This document shows positions 10,486 through 22,248 of a DNA stretch of 64,000 bases, one piece after another. Positions within the stretch are counted from its first letter, which is position 1. Each line of letters starts with the position of its first letter. The notes under the pieces were generated by a model. That model searched no databases, had not been told where the DNA came from, and saw nothing but the letters and a program-made list of their open reading frames with translations. The translations under genes and the position numbers were made by a program. Origin of the DNA: Strobilurus pachycystidiatus (lineage: Eukaryota > Basidiomycota > Agaricomycetes > Agaricales > Physalacriaceae); assembly GCA_019915135.1 (NCBI GenBank), contig JAHLMK010000020.1, forward strand, positions 248,001 through 312,000. The letters are read 5' to 3'.

Positions 10486-11694
10486 CTAAGTCGGCGAGGA
10501 CACAGGCCAATCGACGTGGTTCAACAAGTTCTTCTCAGTGAACAGAGTAAATACAAACCGACGGCCAACCACAGGCCGACTGCAATGCGCAAGTAAATGA
10601 GTGCGGGCTGCTAATACATCCCCGCGCGCGATTGGAAAACTGTGCTCAGTTTGAGGAGCACTCCACTCCCCGCCCGTCCAATCTCCTACGGCAAACACAA
10701 AAGAGAAATGGCTGAAGTCGTCACTGAAGTCGGCGTGTAGGAGCTCGCTACTGCCCTCTTTGACAGCCACGCTGAAAGCCACCGGGCCAAGATCCAAGGC
10801 GGGGCGCTCTTTAAGCAACTCTTTGACGTGTGGTGAGTTGATAACACGTTTGTGGACTCTACTCAGAGGATTAGCAGGAATAAGATTGAGAGATTGAGAA
10901 ATATACTTGAGAGCTAGGTTCCACATGTCGGGAAACTCTCGAGCGATAATGTTCTCGAGTCTATGTAGAACGGGGCGCAAGGCGAGAAGTAGGAGGTCGG
11001 CCTTCTCGTTGGAAATCGACTTTCGCTGGCGACTGTCAACGGTAACCTTGGGCCCCTCCGTTGACGTGTGTTCCCAGATACCAAGATGGTAAGCATTCGT
11101 CGCGCTCCGGTTGTCTTTCTTCTTGTTCGAGCAGGTGGGATTGGTGGCAAAGAAATTCAGAACGGCATTCCGAATGTCAACTTGGTTGTGATGAGTGACC
11201 AGGTGACGAAAAATTTTGACGAGTGTCGCGCCAGAACGCACGAGGCCTTGCTGGTGATGGCTGGCAACCATTTCTGGTGTCATAACCAGTTGGTAGATTT
11301 GGCGGGGAGGAATTGGAACCACAGGGAGCTCCTGAGGGGGAGTGCCAGGGAAGCGCTCCGCCATGAGAGTGCGGACCAGCTGACCGTCAGACTTGCGGCC
11401 AACGAGGTCGTCGGGATTACGCGTGATCACAGCAGTAACTAGGGAGCCAGGTCTCAAACACAGAGACTTGAGCCAGGAGGCGGGGAAGGACGAACGAGTA
11501 TTTTTCTCCACCTTCTCCATGGCACTGGCAAAACCGCCCTTCGCAACCCATTTCTCCGTATGCGCCCGCCTCGCCGCCTCGCTGCGCTTTCGGCGCTTCA
11601 CGGGAGCAATAAACTCGTATTCCTTAGGTTTTCGAGCGTGCTTTTTGGATGAGGAGGCCTGTGCAGTCTTTTTGGCGAGACTTCGCGGGGCCAT
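10486..11694 (-). CDS. TET/JBP-like 2-oxoglutarate/Fe(II) dioxygenase
   Basis: A single-exon intact ORF of 402 residues from the ATG at 11694 (MAPRSLAKK); an in-frame upstream ATG at 11754 would add a hydrophobic tail and is less likely. The N-terminus is very basic (KKHARKPKEYE, KRRKRSEAARR), suggesting nuclear location. The C-terminal 90 residues show the double-stranded beta-helix signature: HAD (His320, Asp322) for iron, GDWTGGEW, FPIARGDVL, then the distal His370 in LLAHCSRP, and Arg378/Arg379 in VVGRRF for 2-oxoglutarate. The TET/JBP family oxidises 5-methylpyrimidines in DNA and is greatly expanded in Agaricomycetes, often beside transposons. All metal ligands are present, so it may be active. 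A related but distinct 2OG oxygenase subfamily remains possible. Confidence 0.65.
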   Translation of the reverse strand: MAPRSLAKKTAQASSSKKHARKPKEYEFIAPVKRRKRSEAARRAHTEKWVAKGGFASAMEKVEKNTRSSFPASWLKSLCLRPGSLVTAVITRNPDDLVGRKSDGQLVRTLMAERFPGTPPQELPVVPIPPRQIYQLVMTPEMVASHHQQGLVRSGATLVKIFRHLVTHHNQVDIRNAVLNFFATNPTCSNKKKDNRSATNAYHLGIWEHTSTEGPKVTVDSRQRKSISNEKADLLLLALRPVLHRLENIIAREFPDMWNLALKYISQSLNLIPANPLSRVHKRVINSPHVKELLKERPALDLGPVAFSVAVKEGSSELLHADFSDDFSHFSFVFAVGDWTGGEWSAPQTEHSFPIARGDVLAARTHLLAHCSRPVVGRRFVFTLFTEKNLLNHVDWPVSSPT

Positions 11695-11854
11695 AGTGGT
11701 GGTAAAAAGAAGAAGGAAAACGCCGTCTGAATGCATGCTCGCGTGGGTCATCACCTGATCGCCAGGTCGTTATAAGAACCGGGGAAAGTTTTGCGAACTT
11801 TCACCTACCTCCACCGGGCTTCAGCACCGGGAGAGGCGGAGCGACGGGGGTGCA

Positions 11855-12045
11855 GCTGCCTTTGAGCGGGCTCTGTGCCCTGTCTGTAGTTCCTCGCTCG
11901 TTCCGCCGCACACCCTCGTTCGCATTCAGCGGTGCCTCTGAGCCGGCTTTGCGTCGCATCCGCCATCTGGATGAGGGACGCCCAATGGGTCCTGTCAGTT
12001 GCTGCAGAAGCGCCTTTGAGCCGGCTCTGCGTCGTGTCTCCTGCA
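11855..12045. repeat. Three degenerate direct repeats
   Basis: A block like CCTTTGAGCCGGCTCTGCGT recurs at about 11861, 11935 and 12012, spaced 74-77 bases, with 3-5 changes per copy. It lies 160-350 bases upstream of the TET/JBP-like start. An old tandem duplication, possibly a promoter repeat. Confidence 0.55.
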
Positions 12046-12501
12046 GAACTCTGGTCCAAACGGCTCGGTCAACTTCTTATCTGTGATAATTCCCCTTCAA
12101 CGTCAACGACCGCCTGTCAACGACGTCTTCCAGCGCATCGCTACCGAGGCATCCGGTACGTGTCACGCCTCTGCCCTAGCTCTGCCTGACCCATTCTTCA
12201 GAGCTCGCCGTCTACATACCACAGTTAGTCCACCAGCGTGAAACTTGCTTCTCGCCAGCGTACGCCTGACCGTATGCTAATCATCCATCCATCCATTCAT
12301 CTGTCTCCAGGCACAGGGCAGATTACATCAAAATCAAAAAACGTTGCCGACGAGGCCCCATCCACCGCAGGAGACTTTAACTCGGGCGGCGTATAGCTTT
12401 TTCCTTCGACACTTGCATTGGAACCACCATCTACGACACACCAACATCTACCCACACACAACCGAAACCGAGATTCACACCAAACCTCGACTCGCACCCG
12501 C

Positions 12502-14023
12502 ATGGCAGACCTAACAGACCTGACATCGCGCGCCTCACTCCCAGCGTGGGGAGGCGGGCAGGATAAACGGGGCTGGCGGGCGAGTCTGAAGGCCGTCGCC
12601 GGGAGTGTCGTGAACGAGAACGAGGCGAGGAAGTCGGCGGAGCAGGACAGTTCGGAGTCGGAGCAGGAAGAGAATTGAACCGACACCGAAAGTGGACAAA
12701 GGCAAAGGCCGCACCATCCCTCCACCCGCACCCGAGGGCACCAACGGAGGACTGTCGCCAAAGTCGGCACGCGGGCTGTCGAGGGAGAATAGGCCCCGCC
12801 CGCTGTCGCTTGCGCCTAGCGGAAGTAGTGCGCGTTCTCAATCACCTGGTCCGGGGCGCCCGCTGAGCTTCACGATCGCGCCCACGCCGCCGAAGAGCCC
12901 CGTAGGCGGCGGGAAGCACATGTGGAGGCGGAGCGGAGGCGTGTTCGCGGGTAGCACGCCGGATTTGACTTCGCCGAGTGCGGCCAACTTCGCTCGAATT
13001 CGCCCAGTACGCCCAACCTGGCGTCTCCTAGTACACCCAAATTGGCGTCGCCGAGTACGCCCAACTTGAACCTAGTAGCATCGCCTAGTCGGGCGGGATT
13101 TACATCACCGAGCACCCCCAATTTGGGAACGTTCTCGGACGCGCCGGCGGGGCATTGGGCGGGGAAGGCGGGGAGGATGAGTGTCATCAGTCCGCGGCCA
13201 CAGTATGGCGGTGGTAGTGGGACGCCGCAGACGGCGAGTCCGAGTGGGTGGAGTAGGAGCGCGACGCCCACAGCGTCGTCCAGTGGATGGAACATTGCTG
13301 CGCCCACGCCGCAGACTGCATCGTTGAGCGGTTGGAGTATCGCTGCACAGCCCACGGCCAGTGGGAGCGGGAGTACGCGTCCGCGGCATCGCCCGACGCG
13401 CTCGCGCAGTGCGCCGCCTGGTGGCTTGGCGATGGCGGATCTAGAGGGTATATGGTGAGTCTCGTCTGGTTTTACTTTCATTCCTCTGTTCTGTTGCTTG
13501 CTTCACTTCCAACATCCTGCCTTCATTTCGCTGACTACTCCTCTACCCTATCCTCTAGATCGGCGGCGGCGCGAACATCCACGCAAAACCCACGCCCGTG
13601 CCCATCATGAACAAACCGCCCCAACCAAAGCGGGCGTCGACGACGGGCGTGGTCAACAGCTGGGGAGCGGGATCGGGGTCTGGCTCTGGGTGCGTTTCCT
13701 TCCTTCTCCTTTCTTATTACTATCCCTTGCTTACTTTCATCCCCTGTAGCCCGACACTCCCCCCACCCGGAATGCACCGCCCCAAGCCCTTCTGGCGGCA
13801 CACCCGCAAGAGCGGCGTCACCGCCATGAGCTACGCGCCCGCGGGGCACGTCATCAGACGCTCGACGTTCATCGCCGCCGGCCTCCCCATGGACTCTCCG
13901 GGCGATCAGGGATTGTTGGTTTTGGGCGTGGAGGGGAGGTTGTTGAGGAGGGGGCAGGAAGGGGAGGGGGCGGGGATGGTTGGCGGGGGTTTGGGTCTGG
14001 GCGGGTTTTGGGAGTTAGGGTGA
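12502..14023 (+). pseudogene. Ser/Pro-rich protein of unknown function with two frameshifts
   Basis: The frame starts MADLTDLTSRASLPAWGGG and RASLKAVAGSVVNENEARK, reaches a TGA at 12676, and resumes one base off as IEPTPKVDKGKGRTIPPP. A second shift near 12990 leads into repeated SPSTPNLA units. Two introns then follow (from 13454 to the ctag at 13557, and from 13689 to the tgtag near 13750), and the tail reads MHRPKPFWRHTRKSGVTAMSYAP, then RSTFIAAGLPMDSPGDQ, ending at 14023. The conserved-looking tail may be the functional core. I recognise no domain. Two indels in one exon suggest decay, though low-complexity assembly error is possible. Confidence 0.5.
13000..13130 (+). repeat. 24-bp coding tandem repeat (SPSTPNLA)
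   Basis: Three adjacent units and one separated unit encode SPSTPNLA-like peptides inside the Ser/Pro-rich gene. Units differ mostly at third codon positions, so the repeat was kept as protein before the frame broke. Confidence 0.75.
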
Positions 14024-14586
14024 AGGGAGGGAAGGGGAGGGGAGCACAGTGCTGCATCTATTTAATATACAATCTAGAGTTTGTGTTTCTTGTTTTTCGT
14101 TTCTTTCTTGAATACCCGTTTGTTTCACACCATGTAGTTTTCAACCTGTAGAAAGCTCTTTGCTTCGTAATTCAGCCTGTGTAGATAGCATGCTTTCGAC
14201 TGAACGGCTCATTTGAATGTCATTGTCAAACATTTCTGATAAGTACGGAAACTGTGGACACAACTCGGCCACTGGGAGTCCAATTGATTTCTTTCACGCC
14301 GTCCCAGTGTCAATTATCATGCAAGTCACGGTGGACGCGCGGTCGGACGCTGCACAGGAAATCTAGGACTCTCTGCAATCGTGCTTGCATAGCAGATGAC
14401 GCGTGGCGGATGGGCGGCGGCGCGTACCAACCATAGCCATTACGTAACCATGGTCGCGATATGCGGCGAATCCACGCGATGCCCATCTTCATACGACCAT
14501 CATCGACCTTCCAACTGACGTCTCAGATCTCAGAGCTCAGCAAACTTGATCTGTGGACCCTCGCATGGCATCATCCGCTGTAGACC

Positions 14587-15645
14587 GTGCATTCTCACGG
14601 CGACTCCTGCGCGCACCGCGCCGCTCCTAATCGTTTCTCGCCAACGCCAGCAGCCAAATCAGCGCTTGACCCACCAATTCCAGGTACTTTTGCTAACTAC
14701 TACAGACGGTTACTATCCTCTCCACGAAATACCACTCCTGCTTATGTCGGAACCGACTCTTTCACGCGTCACACTCCTCGTCAGACGGCTTTCTCTGGGC
14801 GGGCGTTTTTTGTTGCAGGGTATCCCGCGGACCCCAGCGCCGCACAAGCGGTTTCCCTGATGCGCCAGTCTAGTACTCGTGCGTCACCCACCCAGCTTAT
14901 GCGCCTCACCTCCCAGGAAAGCTCACGCTCCCCCGCCCGCTTTACAGGATCCTTTCGACGACGAAGCACCGCACGCCTTCCAGCGAGAAGGACTTAGCTC
15001 GTCCTTTTCAACGATCGACGCTATCATAAGGTGGTCACTATCTTTTTTTTGTCGTTACACCTCCTGGCGCGCGTTGGAAGTTGATGTCTTGCTCTTGGAG
15101 GAACTACGAGCAAGCGGAGGTCAAGTGGTTCGTTTGTGGTTTGCTTGTCGTACGTGGTCTCTCTCATCTCTTGGCCTCGTCAGGATCTCATGCGCTGCTC
15201 TGATCCTTAGATACTTTGTGGCCACGCCTCAAATTGAAATTATGCAAGATGTTATAAGCACAATGCCCGGCGGCGCTTGGGTAGGTTCTTCCTGCTCCAT
15301 TGACTACTGTACAGGGTACTGACTTGAACGCGACCATAGTTCTTTCCCCGAGAAGTGTGCTTACTCTGGATGTGGCCCTTAGCAAGCGCCTCCTTGCAAA
15401 GGTTTCTTTCGCTCTCTATCTTCAATTCCCCGGTTCCATTCGTGGTCGTTTCATGTGTATGCTTATTCATGTGCTGACCATGGTCTTCTTAGGGCAATCA
15501 CGTAGCACTCCTCAGTGTGCCGGTGCATTGGGGTGTTCTGGTGAACCAGTCGCATGTATGTATAGAATGGGGTCTGTGGTGTAGCAATCATCAAGTTATC
15601 TATCCATTGATTGTTGTTACTGTGTATATCTCAGGTTGGACCTTT
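14587..15645 (+). pseudogene. Decayed multi-exon membrane protein, family not recognised
   Basis: Plausible exons are an N-terminal Ser/Arg-rich part (TRHTPRQTAFSGRAFFVAGY), LQDPFDDEAPHAFQREGL, RYFVATPQIEIMQDVIST, MPGGAWGTDLNATIVLSP (joined over an intron after 15280) and KGNHVALLSVPVHWGVLV (joined after an intron ending at 15490). The last stretch continues as a hydrophobic tail to about 15645. Near 15150 the frames of consecutive exons cannot be joined by any GT-AG pair I can find, so the gene is probably broken. 14040-14580 in front holds nothing I can support. Confidence 0.35.
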
Positions 15646-15649
15646 GCGG

Positions 15650-16940
15650 GCAACGAATAATAAAGCTTGGTGGTGTGGTGAAAAGGCAAAGATATGTGCA
15701 TAGTATGATGTCCGTTGTACTGGTATCGGCCAACTCGCTAAGCTCAACGCATTCCCACATGCGTTTGAGGCCACGTCGACCATCCCCATTTTCCTGACGT
15801 TTGGTTGGCTCGCCTTCTCCCCCAGTCAAGCCCCCCCACACACGGTGTAGCTGGCTCTAACCGCCCGAGCTTAGCCTTACGCGGCAGATTCGACTTTCTC
15901 TGACCTTCCAACACTTCGAGTCGACCTGCTGCGTGCACCGGCTCCGAGAGAATCTATTCGCCGGGTAGCAGCGGGACTGGGCAGTTGGCGGCCGTTTCGC
16001 GGCAGCGGTCCATAGACAGCGTTTCTAGGGGAGCATTCGGAAAATAAACTGTGAGACTCAGTGGTACGTCCTTCTTGCTGGTAGCTTGAATTCGATTTAA
16101 TCACCCCGCAGAGCACACACTTCCGGTCACCGCCCGCGTTGCTGGGTGATCCAGACTGATATCGCAAGATGTGTGTCATTTTAGACGGAAATAGCCTACG
16201 AGACGGTGGTCTCTCCGAGGCACTGCCGTTGACCGACGAGTGCCAAAAGTTAGGCTCATCCCTTTGTTCATTTACGCGCCGCCTCCCTCGCTTCTCAAGA
16301 CCAACTCAAAGCACCCCCTTCATCTCCAAAAAAGTGAGGCCCTCCCTCATCTTGATAAGGCATCCATTTATTCAAACAGTTTCCATCCAGCTGGGCGGGC
16401 TACCGCATTTACAGCGATGTCTTCCTTACCTTCATCACATACCGCCCAGAATCACCTCGGCCTCTCTCTTCGCACGCGGCACGACTCCATCTTCTCATAT
16501 GCACCCTCTTTTGAGTCTTGCTTCAGCTCCAACCCATAGCTTCTCCCCGAGGTCTTCCAAGTACTGCCTCACATCCTGCTGTGAAGATCGTGTCACTTCT
16601 AATGTTCATCAGGAAATAATCGCCTTCCTCCTGGACAATCAGGACCGGTCTGTACCTTATGTACCCTGGTACCAAGGTCCCCCTTACAGACTGACATGTA
16701 CCTCCAGCTCAGAATCCAGTACCAGTCAGTACCCGTACTGTACCCTCTGTATCACCCTGCAATGATTACTGTACCACTACTGTAGCGGTACTGTAACACT
16801 ACTATACTGCCTCATATACCTCATATCAAACCAGCAGCCATATTAAACGCTGATGGAGCCATATAAATGAGACAACGGATTCACATTGATGGAAGCGAGC
16901 ACAGATGCCTATTGGTATACTATCGTGCATCAGACGTCTC
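15650..16940. other. Intergenic stretch with GTACTG/TACTGTA clusters
   Basis: No gene is supported here. At 16640-16810 the motif (G)TACTGTA or GTACC recurs many times, mixed with CCAGTACC and ACTGTAAC. Origin unknown; it may be a degenerate simple repeat. Confidence 0.4.
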
Positions 16941-16946
16941 GACGCC

Positions 16947-19240
16947 CTACTCATCCATGGAGCGGTCATCCTCGGGTCCACCCTGACCCTCTGGTGCACC
17001 CTCGCCCTCGTCATCGTCCATATCGTCGTCCGCAATCTCGTCGTCCTCAGCCTCGCGCTCAGCCTCAATCCTGGCCCCACCCTCGCCCTCGTCATGATCC
17101 CTATCCTCGTCCCCATTGTCATCGTCCTCACCTTCGTCGTCATCGCTGTCCTCCTCTTCAGTCTCTGTTTCTCCAGTCCGGCCGTCCATGTCCTCAGCCA
17201 TGCGTGCCACGAGCTTTGGCGTGATCTTCAGTTTCGCGTCGCTCTGTCGCACCTTCCCTTTAACTTCCCTGTAGATACATCAGCAAGGTCCGCGTGAAAT
17301 AAGGGATACTCACAAGGCCTGGCGAAACCAGCGCGCCCGAAGGGCTGTTGTAAATTCTCCGTTCTGCCGAATCCACGTTTCGACACCCTTCAGATGGCGT
17401 TTGTAGGACTCCTCATTGTTATCCTTGTCCAATGCGGTGTCCTTGAAGGTGCCGTCTTCCCATTCCCTCAATAACCATTCAGTCTATAAGTGAGTGAGTC
17501 AAGGGCTTATATCCGGGAGTCAACCTACCATGAAGCAGATCAAGGCAATGGCCGGTGCTGGGATCACCTCCGGCTGAGGTGCGGGCATTGCACACTGAAA
17601 TCCGAGGTCGTCCTTCTTTTTGAACCATGCCTCGCAGATCCCAAGAAAAATGATCTTTGCCTCGAAGCGCATGCGAAGGTTCTCGGCATCCTAGAAAAGA
17701 GTGTATAAGCCTTGGTATAGCTAGGAAAAACATAGCACTACCTTGTGTAAGAAAGCATCGCCTGTAAGAGCCGCAATGACAGACGTCTGGTTCCTAGCTT
17801 GTACGACCTTCTTGGTGGACTCGACAAGCTTGAAGTGTGACCTGACCAGAGGGCGCAGCCTATCTTTAACATGTCCTCGCTGGCGAGTTGCCCGTTTTCT
17901 GATCTAAATGCCGTCAGCGTTGATTTCAAGATCAGCGAAAAGCATACCATTCGACCCATCTCAATGGTATATAGATAGCGGTCATCCAGATCAGCGTCGA
18001 ATGCGGCTCCCAGAAAGGCTTCAAGGCACTCTTGTTCAGCGGTCATTCGATCGGGATACGCCTTCCGGTAAACAATGTAAGCCTCATATATGTGACATGC
18101 ACGAAGTAAGAGAGCACCGCAGCGTCCCTCATAATGAGATATGTTGAGGCCCGTGGTACCGCTCTTCAGAGGCGCCGGCTGGCCAAGCGGCTCTGGATCT
18201 GTGGAATCAAATGAGCTGACACTCTCCGGCTTGGATCGCTTGGAATTTGAGGGTTGGACAACAGCAGAGAAACTGCGTGGCCGCTTGTTGGCACTAGGAG
18301 CTTCCACTATGTCGTCGATAGGCGGAAGGGGTTCGCAGTCACGGACGGATGCTGGAGACAATGGACGGCGGGTACGGACGCTGGGAACAGTATCTGGTAC
18401 AATGGTATCGGGCTCGGGAGATGACGAGAGGATGCGCGTGGGACGAGGACGCTGGCTGATAGTTGCGGTGCGGTCATCCTGCGGTGTGGCCAAATCTCGA
18501 CGAGCGCGGCCTGGAGGGCGGCTGTGATGCTCCTCCTCGGCTCTATCTGGTTGAAAGGATGTCCGGCGGGGGCCTAACTTCTGTTGTGGAAGAGTTGGCG
18601 TACCTGCCTGAGGATAACGGCCTGAGGGAGGTGGACGAGGTGTACTAGTACGGCTGTGGGAGTCATTCTCTGTCAAATGGGGTAAGACTGTCGTAAGACG
18701 GCGAAGGGCAGGCTCTTTTCGCAGGTGAGGTGGCGCACCACTCCCCACAACACCACGGGACTTGATCTGGGATATAGGGCAGACTCAGGGAGGGTTCTAC
18801 TGTAATCAGCAAGGGGAGCTTACCGCAGAGGTGAAGGTCGTGGCTGGCTAGTCCACCTCGTCATCTTCATCCTCGCTTTCAATAAGGGCGTTCCTTGCCA
18901 CGGCGAGCCAGGTAATCGGTGTCGGCTTTGTCAACAAGTCGTTCCTAGTCGCCTGAAGAGAGATAAGGCTTAATTTACCGACAAAAAAAAGGAGCAAACG
19001 GTTGGTTTTGTCTGCAAGAGCTTCCTGTGCCTGCAGCTTTTTTTCCATCTGTCGCAGCTTACGTTGACTGGCCTCGAGCTCCTTTTTCTGGCGGTCATGT
19101 TCTGCCAAAGGATCCAATGAGAGAGGCCACAGGAAGAAAATCATGAACTCACCTGCTTCTAGAGCTGTACGCTGGCTTGCGACGCGTGGAAGTCGGCCTG
19201 AGGCCGGTTTTGGGGTCTTTTCAGTGACGGCCTTGGGCAT
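16947..19240 (-). CDS. DUF6532-like protein, start or frame uncertain
   Basis: The first exon reads MPKAVTEKTPKPASGRLP. After an intron comes a coiled coil (EHDRQKKELEASQRKLRQME). A large exon starting after an acceptor at 18760 is Pro/Arg/Ser-rich and has a likely NLS (NKRPRSFS), then ACHIYEAYIVYRKAYPDRM and DADLDDRYLYTIEMGRM. Minus-strand exons at 17700-17340 read DAENLRMRFEAKIIFLGICE, AWFKKKDDLGFQCAMP, PAPAIALICFM and TEWLLREWEDGTFKDTALD, the order seen in DUF6532 proteins of basidiomycetes. The tail at 17252-16947 is extremely Asp/Glu-rich. A TAG at 18848-18850, just after ESEDEDDEVD, lies in frame before PATTFTSA, so either an extra intron is used or the gene is broken. Function unknown; nuclear by composition. 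Confidence 0.5.
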
Positions 19241-19384
19241 GGTCGTGGCGAAAAAGAGAGACGACTGTGCCAAACAACTGCGAAAACAAACAAGTCATCC
19301 GTCAACGTGATCGTTTCAGCCGAAATCGAAAACTTACCAAGACTTAGACTGTCGACGACTCCGCTTACGATCTTCTCTTATATT

Positions 19385-20005
19385 ATGTCTGGGAAAACCA
19401 GTCGGTGCCACTTCTGCAAATTCGAGACCCGGAGCAGTCGTGGTCTCAATAACCATTACTCTCAATCAACCCTCGACTGTGGCCAGAGACTCAGAGACCG
19501 TCTTCCCAAACATTTCGGGCAACGACAAAGGCGCGCTGAAACTCCACCTCTATCCAACGACCTACCATCCGATACGGAACCAGAGCCTATCTTCGATGAC
19601 CCCTCCTTTCTCGATAGCGACCCGCCATCGAAGCGAACTCGTCTCGAGGAGGTAGAGGACACGGGAGATCCACCACCCGAAAAGGAGAGATGGTTCGAAG
19701 ATTTTCCGGCAAAGCATCGAGCAGGCGCACCAGTGGACGATACCGGGAAAGAGGTTGAGACAGACTTTGAGAGGATGCGCCGGGAGAAAGAGGGCAAGGG
19801 CGAGGAACCATGGCACCCCTTTGCCGATCGGGATGAGTGGGAGCTGGTACGGTGGATGATGAGAGCAGGAATTAGCCAGAAGGAAATCGACAATTTCCTC
19901 AGATTGAACAAGGTACGCGCGGTCAAGATCATGTTCGAAACCTTTGCTGATGCTCCGCAGGTCAAAGACGGTCCGAAAGCATGTCAAGCATGTCAAGCAT
20001 CCTAG
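19385..20005 (+). pseudogene. N-terminal fragment of a Plavaka-type transposon protein
   Basis: The ORF starts MSGKTSRCHFCKFETRSSRG and carries a C2H2-like finger (CHFCKFETRSSRGLNNHYSQ), then PFADRDEWELVRWMMRAG and KEIDNFLRLNKVRAVKIMFE, the usual start of Plavaka (CACTA-superfamily) transposase proteins. It stops after 207 residues (PKACQACQAS), whereas complete proteins are several times longer. What follows is the truncated end of an inverted SNF2 gene, so the fragment ends at a rearrangement junction. It is divergent from the DUF6532-like gene, 144 bases apart. Confidence 0.65.
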
Positions 20006-20114
20006 GCATCCGAGACATCAATACCACTCTTTTCGCAGATCCGTATACACATACTCAGTCCATTGCTATGAAGACTATCAGAACCAGACACGAAGCTGAG
20101 GTGGACAAACATAC

Positions 20115-21961
20115 CGAAAATATCAAGACTTGCTCCCCTTTGGGAAGGACGTCCGCGAGAATCTTGTCGACGACAATCAGTTTCGAAGACGATGCGACGA
20201 TGTGCTCTGCAGAAATATATGGGTCTGGTTCTGCGTCGGGAACAAGATATGGGCTGTCGTCGCCGTGAGTAACGATGTCGAATACCAAACATAGACACTT
20301 ACTGATCGCATAACCGCAGCAACTGCATCAACATGAAGGTGAGGCGGCGCCACACTGGGGCAATTAGACTCGAAGTCCAGAAGAGATGAAAGATGAAAGA
20401 CACACATTTGTTATTCTTCGACTGCGTCAACTGCAAGTGGCTCAACACTTCCTGCCTCCCTGCTCGGAAGTCCGATCCTCTACTTTCATCCCCGAATCGA
20501 ATATTTGCTCCAAGTCCACACTATCCATTTGCGTCAGCATCCTGTACGTCCAGAACCTCTGCGCCTCGCTCAACGGGATGAACACCATCAGCTCCTCCCT
20601 TGGTGGGACATTGATGTGCACCGTGTTCTTCGTCCGCCGGAGCATGACGACGCTCAGGAGCTTCTGCACGGCGTTGAGAAAGGCGATGTGGTACGTCCCG
20701 TTCCCCAGGTCGAACGCGGTACGGAAGCGCTCCTCTGTCCGACTAGTGAAGACCGTGGGGTAGAGATAATGCAAGAGCCCCCAGACCTCGCTCAGGTCGT
20801 TCTGGACGGGCGTGCCGGTCAGGACGAGACGGTACAAACTGCCGCCACCCTGTAGGCGGGACGCGGTCTGTGTACCGGCGTTCTTGATGCGATGACCTTC
20901 GTCAAGCACACAGTAGGTCCAGGGTTTGTTTTGAATCACCCATCTTCGGCGACGAAGGATTCGTATGTGGTCAGGACTAGGTCGTACGCGTTGGGACTGT
21001 AGGCGATTTTGAGTGATGTGCGCTGCGCAGCTGGGCCGTGGATCCGTAGAACGCGGAGAGAAGGGACCCAGCGCGCTGCTTCCTATAGCAGATTTAGATT
21101 GCCGTCTCAAACTGAGTAGGAGGACATACTGCTTCCCAAGAAGAAAGCACGGATAGTGGACAGATGACCAGATGCGGAGCGTCAATCGCACCATGTTCTT
21201 TGACATAGGCAAAGAGAGCGAGCGTCTAAATCAAGATTAGAGTTGGAATGCTACGAAGACGCAAACGAGCCTGTAAGGTTTTGCCCAGACCCATCCTGGA
21301 GGAGATCAGCGAAAGGGCCATAGAGAAAAACACAGCAGCAAAACGTACTCGTCTCCAAGGATACAATTCATGCCTAAGACAGGGTTCAGTAGCTGTATGC
21401 CCCACAAACAGCAAACGCACCATTTTTGTGCATATACACAAGAAACGCGAGGCCTTGGAGCTACAGCAAATTTCAGACAGTATGGGCGACAGCAACTGTG
21501 GACGAACCTGGTAGTCCTTCATCTCCCTGCCCTGGATCAGCGATGACTGCTCGTGGATGTCGCAGTGTTCTTGTGGCGTGCCGCCCAGTCCGACACCGTC
21601 CAGAGCATGCGTGTTATCAGGAAGCAGAGGCACCAGGATATGGCTGTTGGCCTTGTTCCACCTCTTCATGGCCGCATCGCGGGCTTCTTTCCGCTCATTT
21701 TGGCGCGTCGTCGCCTGCAGTCCTGTGAGGAAGCTTCAAGCAGAAGAATCGTGGTGCACGTACGGCTTTCTTGTCGTCCTTGCGCCTCTTTCGCTCTCTA
21801 TCAACCTCGTCATTCGCTGCACTCTTGTGCGCAGGCGGTCCAGGTGGTGTTGGCGGCTGCGGCTGGGTCTTGATGCGCACGCTCTTACGCGTCGGTTCAC
21901 CGTAGAAGACGGCTGGCGGGATGGCGGCGGAAACGACGGGGGTGTTTTCGTCGCCTGTCAT
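20115..21961 (-). pseudogene. SNF2/ISWI-like chromatin remodelling ATPase, broken and truncated
   Basis: Minus-strand pieces in order: MTGDENTPVVSAAIPPAVFY with a basic stretch (RERKRRKDDKKA); QGREMKDYQ; ISSRMGLGKTLQ, where the Walker A context normally reads DEMGLGKT; AYDLVLTTYESFVAEDG; CVLDEGHRIKNAGTQTASRL (DEGH box); YRLVLTGTPVQNDLSEVWGL; EERFRTAFDLGNGTY; VVMLRRTKNTVHINVPPREE; SEAQRFWTYRMLTQMDSVDL; and at 20270-20130 SSKLIVVDKILADVLPKGEQ, the start of the helicase C lobe. A TGA at 20936-20938 sits where Trp is expected (EDGWFK) and a one-base shift follows directly. The rest of the C lobe is missing. The family slides nucleosomes with ATP; this copy cannot. Confidence 0.8.
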
Positions 21962-22248
21962 TACGGATAAGTAGTGGGAGCGATTGAATAAAACAGCTAG
22001 TGTAGTGCGCCTAATTTAGTACTTTAGGGCAGGCCGTTTCATGATTTAAGGTCTTCGGCGGGATAGCCGATGTCAGTCCTCAAATTGTTGCGAAGTGAAG
22101 CAGCCGGGAAGCAGCTGAATGCCATGTTGGGTAGGATCTCAGGGCGTCAATTCATTATGTATCTATGTAAGTAATTTGTATGCGTATTGTTGGAAGAGGT
22201 TTGGAGTGGCAATGTACAGTACAAGGTACAGTAAGTATCGCTAGGTCA

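Noticed and set aside
16886..17297. Plus-strand hydrophobic and Pro/His-rich frames
   Set aside because: Antisense of the Asp/Glu-rich tail of the DUF6532-like gene.
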